A DNA stretch of 64,000 nucleotides. It comes from Rhipidocladum racemiflorum. Lineage: Eukaryota; Streptophyta; Magnoliopsida; Poales; Poaceae. Of the stretch, positions 47,350 to 59,640 are shown one piece after another. The notes beneath the pieces are model-generated. The model searched no databases. It had not been told where the DNA came from and saw only the letters and a list, made by a program, of their open reading frames with translations. The stretch is taken from positions 18,103,666-18,167,665 of the forward strand of contig CM070577.1 in NCBI GenBank assembly GCA_036346355.1, given 5' to 3'. A program made the translations under genes and the position numbers. Positions within the stretch are counted from its first letter, which is position 1; each line of letters starts with the position of its first letter.

Positions 47350-48124
47350 GGACAATGCTCGGGAATTACAGTCAAGGGTTAGATCTTGAAAAAAAAACAT
47401 GGGAATTGGAGGCTGTGTGCCAGTGGAAGAAATGAATTGGTTTAGGCTATGTGCCAGTGACTCTTGGAAATAAATAAGAAAGTTACTTAGTAATGGTACT
47501 TGGTTTACGATCATTTCAATCTATACATGTTAATCATTTGGAACATAGCTTTATGAAAAATAACCACTTTAGCCATTCATTTGGAATAAGCCATGCATGT
47601 AGTTAATAGACCTGCATTCTGTGCATAACTTGTTGAGTGCTTTATGTACACAACCCCTTACAACAATTCAAACACCAGTTAAGAAGTTCTGGGAGGAGTC
47701 GAGTTAGGGTGCGAGCCTTGTCAGTTGCTTGTGGCATATTGATGGGTTACTACGAGTCTATCTTTGTCGCTGCAGGTTTGTTTATTTTTGAATCTTTGTC
47801 CTGCGTGGCATATTATTGTAAGTTGACCATACGGTTGACCAAACAGGTGATATTAATAGATGAAATCTTTATTTACTATTCTGTTGTGCATGATTGTGAT
47901 ATTTCATCTATGTTAAGACTGTGTGCACTAGCGTGATCCTAGACTAGTGTTGAATATACAAGGTTCTGGATTTGCGCATTCGGGTCCCGACAGCTGTGTG
48001 TCGGCACATCCATGGCTGTGTGATGTGGTCGCAGCCTCTACTTCCTGGATTGCTCTAAGTGCTGCGGTGGTGGGTTCCTGGCTTGTGTTGTTCTACTAGC
48101 TAGGCTCTATTTCGTGGGGATGAG
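47350..48124 (+). repeat. Duplicated module, copy 2
   Basis: Partner of 40048-40828; the LTR-like end CCGACA is at 47992. Immediately upstream, 47225-47278 is the reverse complement of sequence lying just upstream of copy 1, so the left flank was inverted. Confidence 0.85.
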
Positions 48125-48482
48125 AAGAGTAACTAATAAATGGAGGTCCGTGGTTTGAGCTTTTCTTTTCTTTCCCCTCTTTTTTAACCATATACAAAAA
48201 GAGAGAGAAAGTGAACCAAGGTGTGAGAGGGTTTTATGGGTCAAATCTACTTAAATAAAAATATTTGTGCTCCCTGAAATCAAATTTAAGTATTAGAAAA
48301 TATCTCATATAATTGGTAGATATTCTTTTAATTAACTATATTTCACACTTCACTACATATATATTTTTGGCCTTTCATCTTGGGCTTTAACAATATGATT
48401 GCCAAATTTAAGTTTTTAGTTGATATATAGCTTGCTATTATAGTCATGTACTCATATGGTTTAATTCAACATATATTGCTCT
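48125..48482. other. AT-rich intergenic DNA
   Basis: No gene or element end recognised. Confidence 0.4.
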
Positions 48483-48530
48483 CACTACTACAGGAATATG
48501 CATCATAATCGGTTCCTTTTTGTCACCACG
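48483..48530. mobile_element. CACTA left-end fragment
   Basis: CACTACTACAGGAATATGCA followed by TCATAATCGGTTCC resembles the left end of the element at 37375. It stops after about 48 bases. Confidence 0.5.
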
Positions 48531-49557
48531 GTCGTATATCTGTATCCGTTTCCGATCCAAATCCGTCACGTATCTATCCTATGTTCGTATCCCGAATAAC
48601 CTGGATTTGTATCATATCTGGTATCGAATCCGAGAAAAAAAATATGGATAGGATACGAAAAGAATAATATCAACCTTTATCCAACCCGTTTTCACCCCTA
48701 CTCATTGCTATCATACCTAACACTCGATGAGGATTAAATAATCCTTAAAAAATTTACTTAATGTAACTGACAGAGAAATTTCTTCTATAGTTCCTTCGAA
48801 CCAGTGCAATCAACCATATGCGGTAGTTAAAAGAAAATATACCCCCTTATATCTCTGACATAACCCCAAGTATCTAACTTTTATTTCTGACAATAACCGT
48901 TCGGCAATCGTGCTTAAAGAATGTCTTGCTGATAATAACTGATAACCATGTGCGGGATTCAGTAAGCGACGAGACGCCTCCCTATGGGTTGTAACTGCGA
49001 TCCCATCGACACTTTATAAAAAGTAGCGCCGGGAGATAGAAGAGAAACAACGCAATATTGGCATATACTCTTTGTAGCCATAGCCTCACCTTGTGCGCCC
49101 CATTGTAACATATAGTAATACAAAAATACAGCAAGTATGATCATTATTGTCTTTATAGAAGATTGAACCAATCTAAAACACTCTTATCTCTTTCTATATT
49201 ATGTCGAATGTCGTGTTCTCCGCGTTTAACCTTTTTAAGATCGACATTGAATCTATTTCTTGTCCCTATATACCCACCGTTGGCCCTTCAGCTACCGGGC
49301 AGCCGCAACAAATCCAACCGATCATCCATCCAAGGCTAGCCACAAGCCCACAACTGGTGCAAGATGTGATGCATTGAACCAGAGAGAGAGAAAGAAACAC
49401 ACGTCACATGCGAGCCGGGAATCCATCCGCGGAAGAGATGCGATTACGCGAATGCCGGGGCGCTTCTTGGCAACAACCGCGGGAACCTAGGGTGGAAACC
49501 GCAAAAGAGGCACACCTCCTAACCCAAAGCCTAATCATCATCATTTAACGAGGAAAC
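48531..49557. other. Intergenic DNA, no gene seen
   Basis: 48531-48700 has repeated ATCC/GTATC words resembling a degenerate hAT end. The rest is unassigned; short open stretches show no motif. Confidence 0.35.
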
Positions 49558-50120
49558 TAAGAGCATCTCCAGCCAGGGCCCCTAAAACAGGGTCCCTATT
49601 TTGGATGCAGTGACTTCTATTTTTTGAGTCCCCTGTTCAGAAAGACAGTCCAAAGAATGTTTCTAAATCTCAAATTTTATTTTACTTTTTCTCCTATTTT
49701 GACATATCCGCTATGTATAATCTTCATTTGACACCACTAAAATTCAACCAAATATATTTGTAATACATAAAACATAAGCATATTAACATTTACAATTTAA
49801 AAACATGAAATTTAAAATTTAAATTTAAAATTTTCAAAACATTATAAAATTTTCGAAGCCTCTCATGTATTTCCCTATCTTCAACAATATGGGTTGTACT
49901 CGTGTCCCTGAGAATTGGGGCTGATGAGGCAAATTTAGTGGCCTCCTAATTTTAGGGGCTTGAGTTGGGGCCCCCTGGGAATTGGGGCTGAGGAGGCAAA
50001 TTTAGGGGCCCCCTAATTTTAGGGGCTTGAGTTGGGCTCCTGCTGGATCTGTTTTTTTTACTACATTCCCTATTTTAAGGTTTAGGGGCTGATTTAGGGG
50101 CTCTGCTGGAGATGCTCTTA
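49558..50120. mobile_element. Harbinger-like MITE
   Basis: Perfect inverted ends TAAGAGCATCTCCAGC and GCTGGAGATGCTCTTA, 563 bp. The right half has a tandem duplication of about 70 bases (ATTGGGGCTGATGAGGCAAA and following). The exact target duplication is ambiguous. Confidence 0.75.
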
Positions 50121-50280
50121 CTAAACGCCCAAAGCAACTGTACAGGGTAATTTTGGGTTCCTACGTGGTGCTGGGCTGTAACGCATCTAATTGTTACTCG
50201 AAATTTAATAATATTATGCTTGTATCATCAGTGAAAAGATATAAAACTATTTTACGTAATTAATGCATACAATAATAGTA

Positions 50281-50518
50281 CTACCTCCATGGAAGTTTAT
50301 AGAACATATTTTTTAATAATTTTATCCATAAATATATGATATATTTTATGTTCCAATAAAAATTAGTGTGATGTTCCCTTTATACATATAATAAATATCT
50401 AGATTAACATTCTCCATATGCATATATTAAATATAATGCATAGAGATAATAATTAGTAGTAGTCTAGTCATTTTTGTCTGCAAGATATATATACCAAGAG
50501 AAAATGGGACGCAGGGAG
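50281..50518. mobile_element. Stowaway-like MITE
   Basis: TA-flanked, left end CTACCTCCATGGAAGTTTATAG, right end GGGACGCAGGGAG; AT-rich inside. Confidence 0.75.
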
Positions 50519-50608
50519 TAACTTAGAAGCCACTTAATGTGAAACTAAACCCTTGTTGAGTTAGTGAGAGAGAACAAAGAGGAAACAATCAGCAGTAATT
50601 AACTACTA

Positions 50609-51269
50609 CTCTATCCGTTCAAATTTATAAGACATATTTTTTTAATGATTTTTTCCACAAATATATTATGTATTTCATATTTAATAATAATTATTATAAT
50701 GTTTCCTTTATAGCCTTAATAAATATCCGATTTTACTTGATATTCTATATATACATGTATTAAATATGGTGCTTAAATATAATACATATGAGTAATTTAA
50801 TAACTTTTAATATTTTATTGGTCTATGTGTGAAAAGAAAATATGTCTGTAGGGCTGTAAAAAAAAAAGCTCGAACTCGGCTCGGTCCCGGCTCGATTCGA
50901 GCTCCAAACAAACCGAACTTGAGCTTGATCTCGAGCTCGTGAGCTTCACCGAGCTGAGCTCGAATAGCTCGCGAGCCTACTCGAACTTGGATTGAGCTTC
51001 CGTGAACCGAGCTTACTCGAGCTTTTTACCGAGCTTACTCGAGACGAGCTTGTTACCGAGCTTACGCGAGCCTACTGAGCTTATAATGCTTACCGAGCTT
51101 ACTCGAGCCTACTCGAGCTTGGACCAAGCCGAGCTCGAGTCTGGATCAAGGCCCGGACCCCAACTCGAGCTCGGCTCGAGCCTTACCGAGCTTGAGCCTA
51201 GCAGCCCCAAGTCCGCTCGAGCTCGGCCTGTTTACAGCCCTATATGTTTATAAATTTATACGGAATTAG
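50609..51269. mobile_element. Stowaway-like MITE split by a hAT element
   Basis: Left end CTCTATCCGTTCAAATTTAT and inverted right end CTAATTCCGTATAAATTTAT, with TA on both sides. The two halves join across 50849-51242. Confidence 0.7.
50849..51242. mobile_element. hAT-type MITE with CTCGAGCTCGG repeats
   Basis: Ends TAGGGCTGTAAA and TTTACAGCCCTA are perfect inverted repeats; the 8-bp target duplication (TATGTCTG, TATGTTTA) has drifted at two positions. The interior is made of many GAGCTTACTCGAGC-type repeats, which open frames on the plus strand without coding meaning. Confidence 0.82.
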
Positions 51270-51937
51270 TATTTTTTTACTTGAATTAATTACTGCGAGT
51301 ACTTTCTAGGAAAGATAAACAGAAAGACTTCGTCAGGGTCAAAGAGAGAAACAAGATGAGGCCGCTCTCTCTCCCTCCCCAGTATTATCATGTTCATTGC
51401 TTTGTAATTGCGATGCAGACTTGTCCTTACTACCGATAAAAAAGAATCCCAGAAGGAAATTTTTGTATTTGATACAAGATTCGACCTGTATTCACAAAAC
51501 GATACAACACTTTTATATTTTTTTATAGAAAAGTTAGTCTTAACTAGATTTTAAAATTCCGTTTTTGAATACGGGGAATTCAAGACCCATTTTCCTCGTA
51601 TTTGGAATTTGATATTCCATACACGGTTTTTGAAATACCGGTAATGCTATACCCGGATTTTTCAAATTCTGGGTATGGAAGCTATAGCTAGGTTTCCAAA
51701 ATCTAGGTACGGGGCACTGTTTCCAAAATCTGGGTATGAGCACTGTCTTGAAAATTTGTACTTAAAGACCGCAACTCTTTCAGTGCTAAGCACTCAGCTC
51801 GCCCAAGGCTTGAAAGACCACCCGCAACTCCTTTCTCTATTGCAGCTCTTTCATAGAAATGGCCTTTATGTTTGCCTTTTCCCGCGTGCTTGTTCGATTG
51901 ATATTCATTCTACATCTATCGATTTGGAGCCAATTAG
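51270..51937. other. Intergenic DNA left of the Tekay array
   Basis: 51540-51740 contains loosely repeated units with CCAAAATCTGGGTA / TTTTTGAAATACCGG, possibly a degenerate tandem repeat. No gene is seen. ATTAG (51933-51937) would be the left target duplication of the Tekay element. Confidence 0.35.
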
Positions 51938-54900
51938 TGTAACACCCCAAAATTTTGCTTTTCTTAAATTCATGTGTGATTTGGCACTTTGGTGAATTTC
52001 TGGAATTTTCTGGAATTTATTTGGATTTATTTGGAATTTATTTGAATTTATTCCATTTTGAAATAATTAAAGAATTTAATTTTGCAAATAAAATTTTGTT
52101 GGAAATATTTTATTTGAGTCCAAAATGATCCAAAGTATTTTCCAGAATTTTTCTGGAATTTTTCTGAGTCATTTGCTATTTTTAATGAATTAAATGAATT
52201 ACTGGGAATTATTTTAAATATTAAATCGCTGGAAAATCAAACCGAGTCGGTTACTGTTCATCCGACCGAGCCCGAGTCAGACTCGAGTTCGAGTCCGACC
52301 CGAGCCAGTTGACTCGACCGAACCCACTCCTAACCCCAATCGATCCCGACCGTCGGATCAAGATCCAACGGTCCAGAATTGACCGTACCGGTTCGAGCCG
52401 TATCCGGCCCGGGTCCGATCGCGCCGCCAAGGCGATCGTGACCGTCGATCGCGCCACGTGGACGGTTCTCCGTCGTCGTCCCCACCGAGTCCGAGCCGGA
52501 CTCCGCCGCCGCGCCCGCCGCCGTGAAGAACTAGGTCTCCGTTTTCCGCACAGACGCCGAGGTTATTTAATGACCGGCTCACACCCCGAGGATCGCCTTG
52601 ACCTAGCGCACCCGTAACCCTAGACAACGTCGCCTGAGCCGCCGCCGTTGAGCCGCAATCGCTCGCCGGAGTTGTCTCTTCCCTCGCCCACGGTTCCTTG
52701 CCGACAGGTGTAGCCATCTCAGTCGCCCTCCGGCCGGGTGTGTCGAGCAGGACTCCTCGCGTCGGCGCACCGAGAGCTACCTCTCACTTCGCCGGAAGGG
52801 TCCCGCAACGCCGTAGCCGTGGTCATCGTCTCCGACTCCGTCAAGCCGGCGCCCAGTGGGCCATCGCCGACTTCAAGCTTCCTCGGTAGTCGGATCTTCA
52901 TCCAAGGGCCCAGACACGCCACGTCATCTCACGGTGAGATCCTGTTCCAAATCCTAGATCCAATCTCCACCGTCGGATCTAGATCCAACGGTCCGAAATC
53001 AATGCGTTAACCCAAACGCGTCAACACTAGATCTAATCCGCCGCCGCTGAATTTCAAACCAACGGCCGGGATTGCGCCACGTGTCGGGAAGATGGGACCG
53101 ACGCGCCGGGCCACAGACGCTGCCGACGACATGGCGGGCGCATGTCGGGCCGACCCAGCTAAGCGCCGACGCCACCCATGACGTCCACAAAGGTCCCACC
53201 GCCGCATCGTGGCCGAGCCCACCGACGCCGCAATGACGCCATCCGAGTGGTCCCACATGTCGGGCCTTCACGTGGAGTCGTGGGCCGGGTCCACAGTAGA
53301 CCCGAGCCGAGCGTGGACCGAAGTCTATGGACCGGTGGCGACGCCACCAACCAATCAGAGGCTGACACGTGTCCATGCTGGCGCAATAATTAATTTCCGA
53401 AAAAGAAAATGATTTATTAATTCAAATAATGATTTCAGATTTTGTTCCAAATTTCAAACGCTTATAACTTTTGCGTTTCAACTCCGATTTGAGTGGTTCA
53501 AATTTCTAAATTTGTATAAAATTCGGATCTACTCAAATATAAATTTTATTTAATTTTTGGACTAAAGTTTTTCTCTGTAATATTATTTAATTGATTATTT
53601 AAACTTTAAATAATCATAACTTTTGCGTTTTAACTCCGATTTGAACGATTCCAGTTTCTAAAAATCAAGAAAATTATGTTCTCTCTGTTTATGGATTTTA
53701 TTTGGAGTTTTGGAATGTTTTTGCCTAGTGTTTATTTGTGTATTTGCTATTTGCACGCCTTACGAGTAGACGTTGAAGTGCCGGAAGGATTCGAAGGAGA
53801 AGTATTGACTCAGGATCCAACTCAAGACCAAGAGCAAGTACTTTTTGAAGGCAAGTTGTGCTTTGACCATGTTGATCCTATTTCGAAACTTATTTTGATT
53901 TAAACTATTGCATGCTAGTTCAATTAGAAAGATACTTTGTTTAAACATGGGGGTTAGATAAGTACCAATTTGCTGTATGACACCTTGATTATTTAAGTAT
54001 GTGCCATGACCCTTGTCACCCTAGTTGTGGATTACTAGTTGGACATTATTAAATTGCCAACATGGGTTTAGACCGTTGTAGTATACTGCTTAGACCTGCT
54101 ACGTGCTCATGACATGGTTTTGGACAATCAAATGTTAATATTGACTTAATGATATATTGAACCTGTTTTGGAAAAGTATCATGTGATGTTGATGGCACGT
54201 GGTGCATGGTAATCAAGCGGGGTTTGATAAACGCTGATTTCGGCCAGGGCATGTGGCAAGAGTAATCAATTGGGCCGGTTGTGGCATTGGGGATGTTGAT
54301 TTGGTTCTTCGGGTAGTCTTGCCCTGGTCACTCTAAGGACTTAACCTTGCAAGCCTTTGAACTGGTCATACTTGCAACCACATGGGCTGGAATGGGACGG
54401 CCCTAGTTGACTAAGTCGCTAAGGACTCACTTGTGGAGCCTCGTGGTGTCAATTACACCGTTTGTGTGATTGTGCGGGGAGCGTGTCGTGGCTGTGGCCG
54501 ATACCCATCTAACGGTGTGTTGGTCCCATACTTCGCCTTGGCTAAGGGAAGGGATGGTGTAGAGCACGAACCTGAGAGGACCACCTGTGTTGTTTGAGGC
54601 TTCCAAAGGCTTTGTTACTGAACTCGCCTTTGTGGTGTTTGACTCAGTATCTTGTGGGTAAAGTGCATAACCTCTGCAGAGTATAGAATCTATTCGAATA
54701 GCCGTGTCCGCTGTGATCGACAATGCTCGGGATTACAACAAGGGTTAGATTTTCCAAAATAACTTGGATTTGAAAGGTTGGTTTGGTTTAATAATGAAGA
54801 TGATGGAAATGTGGTTTAGGATGGGGAAAAATGTTTATTAAACTTCTTGAAAAGTTATTTACGCTTTACTTATTTCTACTGCTTTCGAATCTACTTATAT

Positions 54901-55383
54901 TACTTGTCAAAAGTCATTTCTTGCAAATATACCTTGAGCTATTCCTTTGTACCAAGCCATGCATATAGTATATTAGCCTGCATTCTGCATGACTTGCCGA
55001 GTACCAAGTACTCACCCTTGCCTCAACACAACACCGCTGAAGAGGAGACTACGCCCGGCTTCGGAGGAGGAATTCCAAGAGGATCCGTCTACTTAGGGAT
55101 GCGAGCCCGATCGGTTGCCTGTGGTATACTTGGATGGCGCCACGGTTATTTGATTTTCCGCCGCTATTCTTTTCTCTCAATAAGTTTCGCCTTGCGAGGC
55201 ATATATTTGTAACTTGGCCATAAGGTCGAGTAACCAAGTTTGGTTATTTAAATAAAGTACTTTATTGGTATCGAGTGGTATGATTGTGATATTTACCAAT
55301 GTTAAGACTGTGTGCACTAGCGCGTTCCTGGACTAGTGCTGAATACACAGAGGGTCCGGATTTGCAAATTCGGGGTCCCGACA
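51938..55383 (+). repeat. First LTR of the Tekay array
   Basis: 3446 bp, TGTAACACCCC to GGGGTCCCGACA. Same family as the solo LTR at 11137-14585. A TATTTAATG at about 52564 may be the core promoter. All open frames between 52250 and 53400 are effects of its GC-rich, CG-rich middle part. Confidence 0.95.
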
Positions 55384-55387
55384 GAGG

Positions 55388-55400
55388 TGGTATCAGAGCC
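55388..55400 (+). other. Primer-binding site (initiator Met tRNA), Tekay unit 1
   Basis: TGGTATCAGAGCC four bases after the LTR, the standard plant initiator-Met-tRNA complement. Confidence 0.93.
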
Positions 55401-55601
55401 ATACTTGACCGTAGGCTCAACCCTAGCTAGAATGGTCGTAGTGAGGATAAAACCTATTTTCTAAAGCTAAAAATTTGTCAAGATAAGAAATGACATCTCG
55501 ACTTATCCCCTTCTCTCTTTTCTTGTCTCTTGCTGAAATTTTCCCTTACCTTGTCACAATTTAAAAATTCCGAGTTCTTACGTAAAGCACTCTTGTGACA
55601 G

Positions 55602-56227
55602 ATGGAGGAAGAGTTCAACTACGTTGATCTGGGAGTTGGTCACGCTGCAGAACTTTGGCATATGCTACACTCTGAGATTTTGAGAAGCCCCAATACCAAG
55701 TGGAAGTGATCGGACAAGCGGGATTGATCAAGGCTTGTGACGTGAGGATTGAGGTACCGCTAGGAAAAAGGGCCCAAGCAATGCCTCGATACACTGCGAC
55801 CGCCAGAGATCTACAATGCGAGATGGGTATCCAAGAAGTATCACGACGAGCAATGCGGCACATTACCCGTATCTACGCCAGAGAATTGAGAGTACGGTGT
55901 TCCGCTACCATCCGCGCAGCGATAACCTTCTTGACCCGGCGGCGATTCAGATGAGGATGCCACGGTTACACAGCTTGGCACGATTTGTCGCCGCCCAGGA
56001 GGATGTACTAGATAATACAAGCAAGGAGCTACAGAAGGCCCGCAAGGAGATCACGACAGAGAAGAACAGATGGCGGGAAGCTCAAGAGTATGTGGCACAC
56101 CTTCTACGAAGGATTGACGAGTTGGAGATGACCTTGTACGGACGCACTCCAGAGCCAAGATTTGAGCTACACGAGCCAGATCCAGAGGAGTCGATCTCGA
56201 TGAGGACACCGCTTCTTCGACTACCAT
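55602..56227 (+). pseudogene. Upstream ORF of the Tekay element, function unknown
   Basis: A protein of about 200 residues lies between the primer site and gag. It begins MEEEFNYVDLGVGHAAELW (ATG 55602) and continues in another frame after a shift near 55675 (EVIGQAGLIKACDVRIEV). After a second shift near 55880 it ends with a charged helical, probably coiled-coil, part (VAAQEDVLDNTSKELQKARK ... RRIDELEMTLYG). I do not recognise a domain. The same ORF begins again at 63557 in the second unit. Confidence 0.6.
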
Positions 56228-56601
56228 AGAGGACACGATTCTTTGGACATGGCGATCGTTACGCCTATGCCACAAAGACCCGCATTCGTGCCGTGGAGGT
56301 TTTCTCGATGAGTGAGCATAGGTTCTATAGTGAGGCTCCTTCGCCGAGTCGCGTCATAGAATAAAGAGTCACCCTTTAGGCGTTAGACTCCAATGTTAGT
56401 TCGATTTGGATTTTCATTGCTTGCTGAGTGTGCAGTATGTGTTGCAAGGCCCTTAGGCATTGTAAGCAACCATACCAAGTTATTGATATCATTAGATAAT
56501 AAAGTTGGACCTTAAAGTTACCCCTTTCGCCCCGCATAAGTTCCATATTACTTGTCTATTCTTGCTTCCCTCTCATCTCTAAACCTAGAGCAAATCGACA
56601 G

Positions 56602-56736
56602 ATGGTGAACACCCGTGGAAACTTTGGAAGCAATGGGAGTGGTTCTCGCCCAGCAGAAAACCCCAATGATGGAGCACCAGCACCGCCACTGGATGTGCAG
56701 AATTTTGGAGCATTTCTTGCTGCTCAGACTCAGTAG
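56602..56736 (+). pseudogene. Tekay gag, N-terminal remnant
   Basis: Starts MVNTRGNFGSNGSGSRPAEN, the usual MVNTR beginning of Tekay Gag, and stops at TAG 56734 after 44 codons. The capsid and zinc-knuckle parts expected over the next kilobase or so are absent. Confidence 0.8.
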
Positions 56737-57030
56737 TTGCATGCTTTTAGTTCAAACCCCTGGTTAGAACTCCGAACGAAAGTAGGATGTTCCGGTGAGA
56801 ATACTAATAGATGGAATAGAGTTCCTAGCAAACCTTATAATTTTGGAGACCCGGACCTTAGACGTCATATTGGGAATGGATTGGTTATCCAAGCACAAGG
56901 CCGTATTGGATTGTGGACGGAGGACTATCTCGATTGAGAGCCCGTGTGGGAAGAAAGTAGAATTTCAAGCCACTGCAGCTAGAGATGGACAGCTTGATGG
57001 TTAACAGTACCAAGGCAATCAGCATAGAGG
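56737..57030 (+). pseudogene. Tekay protease, C-terminal remnant
   Basis: The segment LDVILGMDWLSKHKAVLDC (about 56860-56920) is the second core motif of chromovirus retropepsins. The active-site DSGA part is missing, deleted together with most of gag. The frame ends at 57002-57004. Confidence 0.82.
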
Positions 57031-58422
57031 ATGTCCCAAAGAGTGAATGAGTACCCCGATGTTTTTCCGAAGATCTACCTGTATGCCGCCAAACAGGACA
57101 TAGAGTTTGTGATAGAGCTTGTACTGCAAAGACCGATAGCAAAGAGACCCTATCGGATGTCCACCGAGGAGTTGGTAGAAATGAAGAAACAATAGAAGAG
57201 TTAATGGAGAAAGGATTTATCGAGGCCGAGTTCGCCGCCGTGGGGAGCACCGCTTTGTTTGTCAAGAAGAAGGACGGGAGTTTCGGGATGTGCATTGACT
57301 ACCGTGCACTCAATGAAGTCACCGTGAAGAATAAGTATCCGCTACCCAGGATTGATGATTTGTTTGATCGCTTGAGAGGAGCCGGAGTTTTCTCCAAGAT
57401 TGATCTCGAGATCGGGATACCATCGATTGAAGATCCGGTCGAAGATATTCAAGATCGCATTCTCGTCAAGATATGGACATTACGAAGTTTCTGATTATGT
57501 CCTTTGGATCGATTTAATGCGCCACTTTATTTCATGAATATGATGAATAAGGTGTTCATGGAATATTTGGACAAGTTTGTCGTCGTGTTCATAGACGATA
57601 TCCTAATCTACTCCAAGACAGGAGGATGAACATGCCGAACACTTAAGGCGAGTTTTGGAAAAGTCGAGGAACAAAGAACTTTTCGCCAAGTTCACAAGTG
57701 TGATTTTTGGAAGGACAAGGTGGAGTTTCTTGGACATGTAATGACCGCAGAAGGAGTCGCCAGTAGATCCAAGCAAAGTAGAAGCTGTGTTACATTGGGA
57801 GTACCAAGATCGTGACCAGATTCGAGTTTCCTTGGAATGGCAGGATACTACCGCCGCTTTCATCGAAGGCTTCTCGACAATTGCGAAACCTCTTACGCAA
57901 TCGCTGAAGAAGGAAAAGAAGTTTGCATGGACGCCAGAATGTGAGAAAGGATTTCAGAGTCGAAGAAGCGATTGACGCCAAGACCGGTGTTGGTTCTACC
58001 GGATGTTGCTTAAAGCTTCGATATTTATTGTGACGCATCGCGCCAAGGACTTGGATGTGTGGCCGATGCGTAACGGAAAGGTCGTCGCTTATGCATCAAG
58101 GCAGTTGAGGCCGCATGAGGAAAATTATCCGACACATGACTTAGAGTTAGCTACCGTAGTGCATGCTTTGAAGATATGGCGTCACTATCTGATTGGAAAC
58201 AGATGTGAAGTGTATACGGATCATAAGAGCCTTAAGTACATATTCACCCAGTCGGATCTGAATATGAGGCAGAGGAGATGGTTAGAGTTGATCAAAGACT
58301 ATAATGTTGGAATCCATTACCATCCCGGGAAGGCCAACGTAGTAGCCGATGCCCTGAGTCGGAAAAGCCATACCGTGAGTACGTTGCTAGCCACAAGTTA
58401 TGTGAGGATTTTCGTAAAATGA
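57031..58422 (+). pseudogene. Tekay reverse transcriptase and RNase H, frameshifted
   Basis: Seen in order: KRPYRMSTEELVEMKKQ (57147), FVKKKDGSFGMCIDYRALN (57258-57314), the catalytic VVVFIDDILIYSK (57582-57617), GHVMTAEGV (57732), KPLTQSLKKEKKFAWTPE, then RNase H with VAYASRQLRPHEENYPTHDL (58085), YTDHKSLKYIF and HPGKANVVADALSRKSH (58320-58370). There are at least six frame changes (for example near 57190, 57400, 57620, 57760, 57960, 58030), many of them single-base. Confidence 0.9.
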
Positions 58423-58449
58423 AGATTAAGGTAGTACTCTAGCGGATTC

Positions 58450-59640
58450 TTGGCCGCATTAGAAGTAAAGCCTACCCTAGAGGATCAGATCCGAGAAGGA
58501 TGTATGATGATGACAAGATCCGCAGGATTAAGTCCATCAAGGAGGAAGGCAAGGCGAGAGGACTTCAAGTTGGATGAGCAAGGCACGTTGTGGATGAAGG
58601 ATCGCATTTGTGTGCCTAACAAAAAGGAGTTAAAGCAATCGATTCGAAGAAGCCCATGACTCCAAGTACTCAATTCATCCTGGAAGCGCCAAGATGTATC
58701 AGATCTCAAGGAGAGATTCGTGGCCGAGTATGAAACGTGAAGTTGCCGAGCATGTTGCATTATGCGACGTATGCCGAGAGTCAAGGCAATGCATCGTAGA
58801 CCAGCAGGATTGCTACAACCGCCGAAAATACCGAGTGGAAGTGGGAGGAAATCGGAATGGATTTCATTGCCGGTTGTCAAGACTCAAGGAGGTTATGACT
58901 CCATATGGGTTATAGTGGATCGCTTGACTAAAGTAGGCCATTTTATCCCGTGAAGACCACTTACTCGGGAGATAAATTAGCGTAATTGTACATGATCAGA
59001 TTGTCTGCTTGCACGGAGTGCCAAAGAGGATTGTATCGGACAGAGGAACCCAATTTACCTCAAGGTTCGAATAAGTTGCATGAAGCCATGGGAACCCGCT
59101 TGAACTTCAAGATGACTTATCATCCACAGACGGATGGACAGACCAGAAAGAGTCAACCAGATTCTGGAGGATATGTTGAGATCTTGTGAATTAGCTTATG
59201 CTACCTCTTGGGATAAGAGTTTACCGTGTGCCGAGTTCAGATACAACAATAGTTATCAGGCTAGTTTACAGATGTCACCTTTTGAGGCATCAGATGGTCG
59301 ACCTCGCTGACGCCATTGAATTGGAATGAGACCGTGGCGCCGTGTCTTTGGGCCTGATATTCTTCAAGAGGTCAAGAGCGGTCGCCATGATTAGGGAAAG
59401 GTTGAAGATAGCCCAATCTCGACAGAAGAGTTATGCCGACAATCGTCGCCGAGATTTGAGTTTTGAACCGTAAGACTTTGTATACCTCGAGTTACGCCTC
59501 TCGGGGAGTTAAGAGGTTCCATGCCAAAGGGAAACTCGCACCCGCTATGTTGGACCATTTAAGGTTTTGAGCCGCAGAGGCGGTTGCTTATCACCGGAGT
59601 TGCCACGATCGTTGGCAGGAGTGCATGATGTATTCCATGT
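58450..59640 (+). pseudogene. Tekay integrase, frameshifted
   Basis: The zinc-binding region (about 58670-58790: THPGSAKMYQ, WPSMKREVAEHVALCDVC), core pieces (GMDFIAG, LHGVPKRIVSDRGTQF, YHPQTDGQT at 59120-59150) and the downstream CELAYATSWDKSLPCAEFRY segment can be read by switching frames. The D,D,E residues are recognisable. Frames change every 100-200 bases. Confidence 0.88.

Noticed and set aside
40048..48124. The two 780-bp copies as LTRs of one retrotransposon
   Set aside because: Shared sequence extends 130 bases past the LTR-like end, no primer site or polypurine tract adjoins, and no TG start or target duplication was found.
44711..48530. CACTA ends at 44720 and 48483 as one element
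   Set aside because: The right-type end comes first and the left-type end second, so they face away from each other; subterminal repeats also differ.
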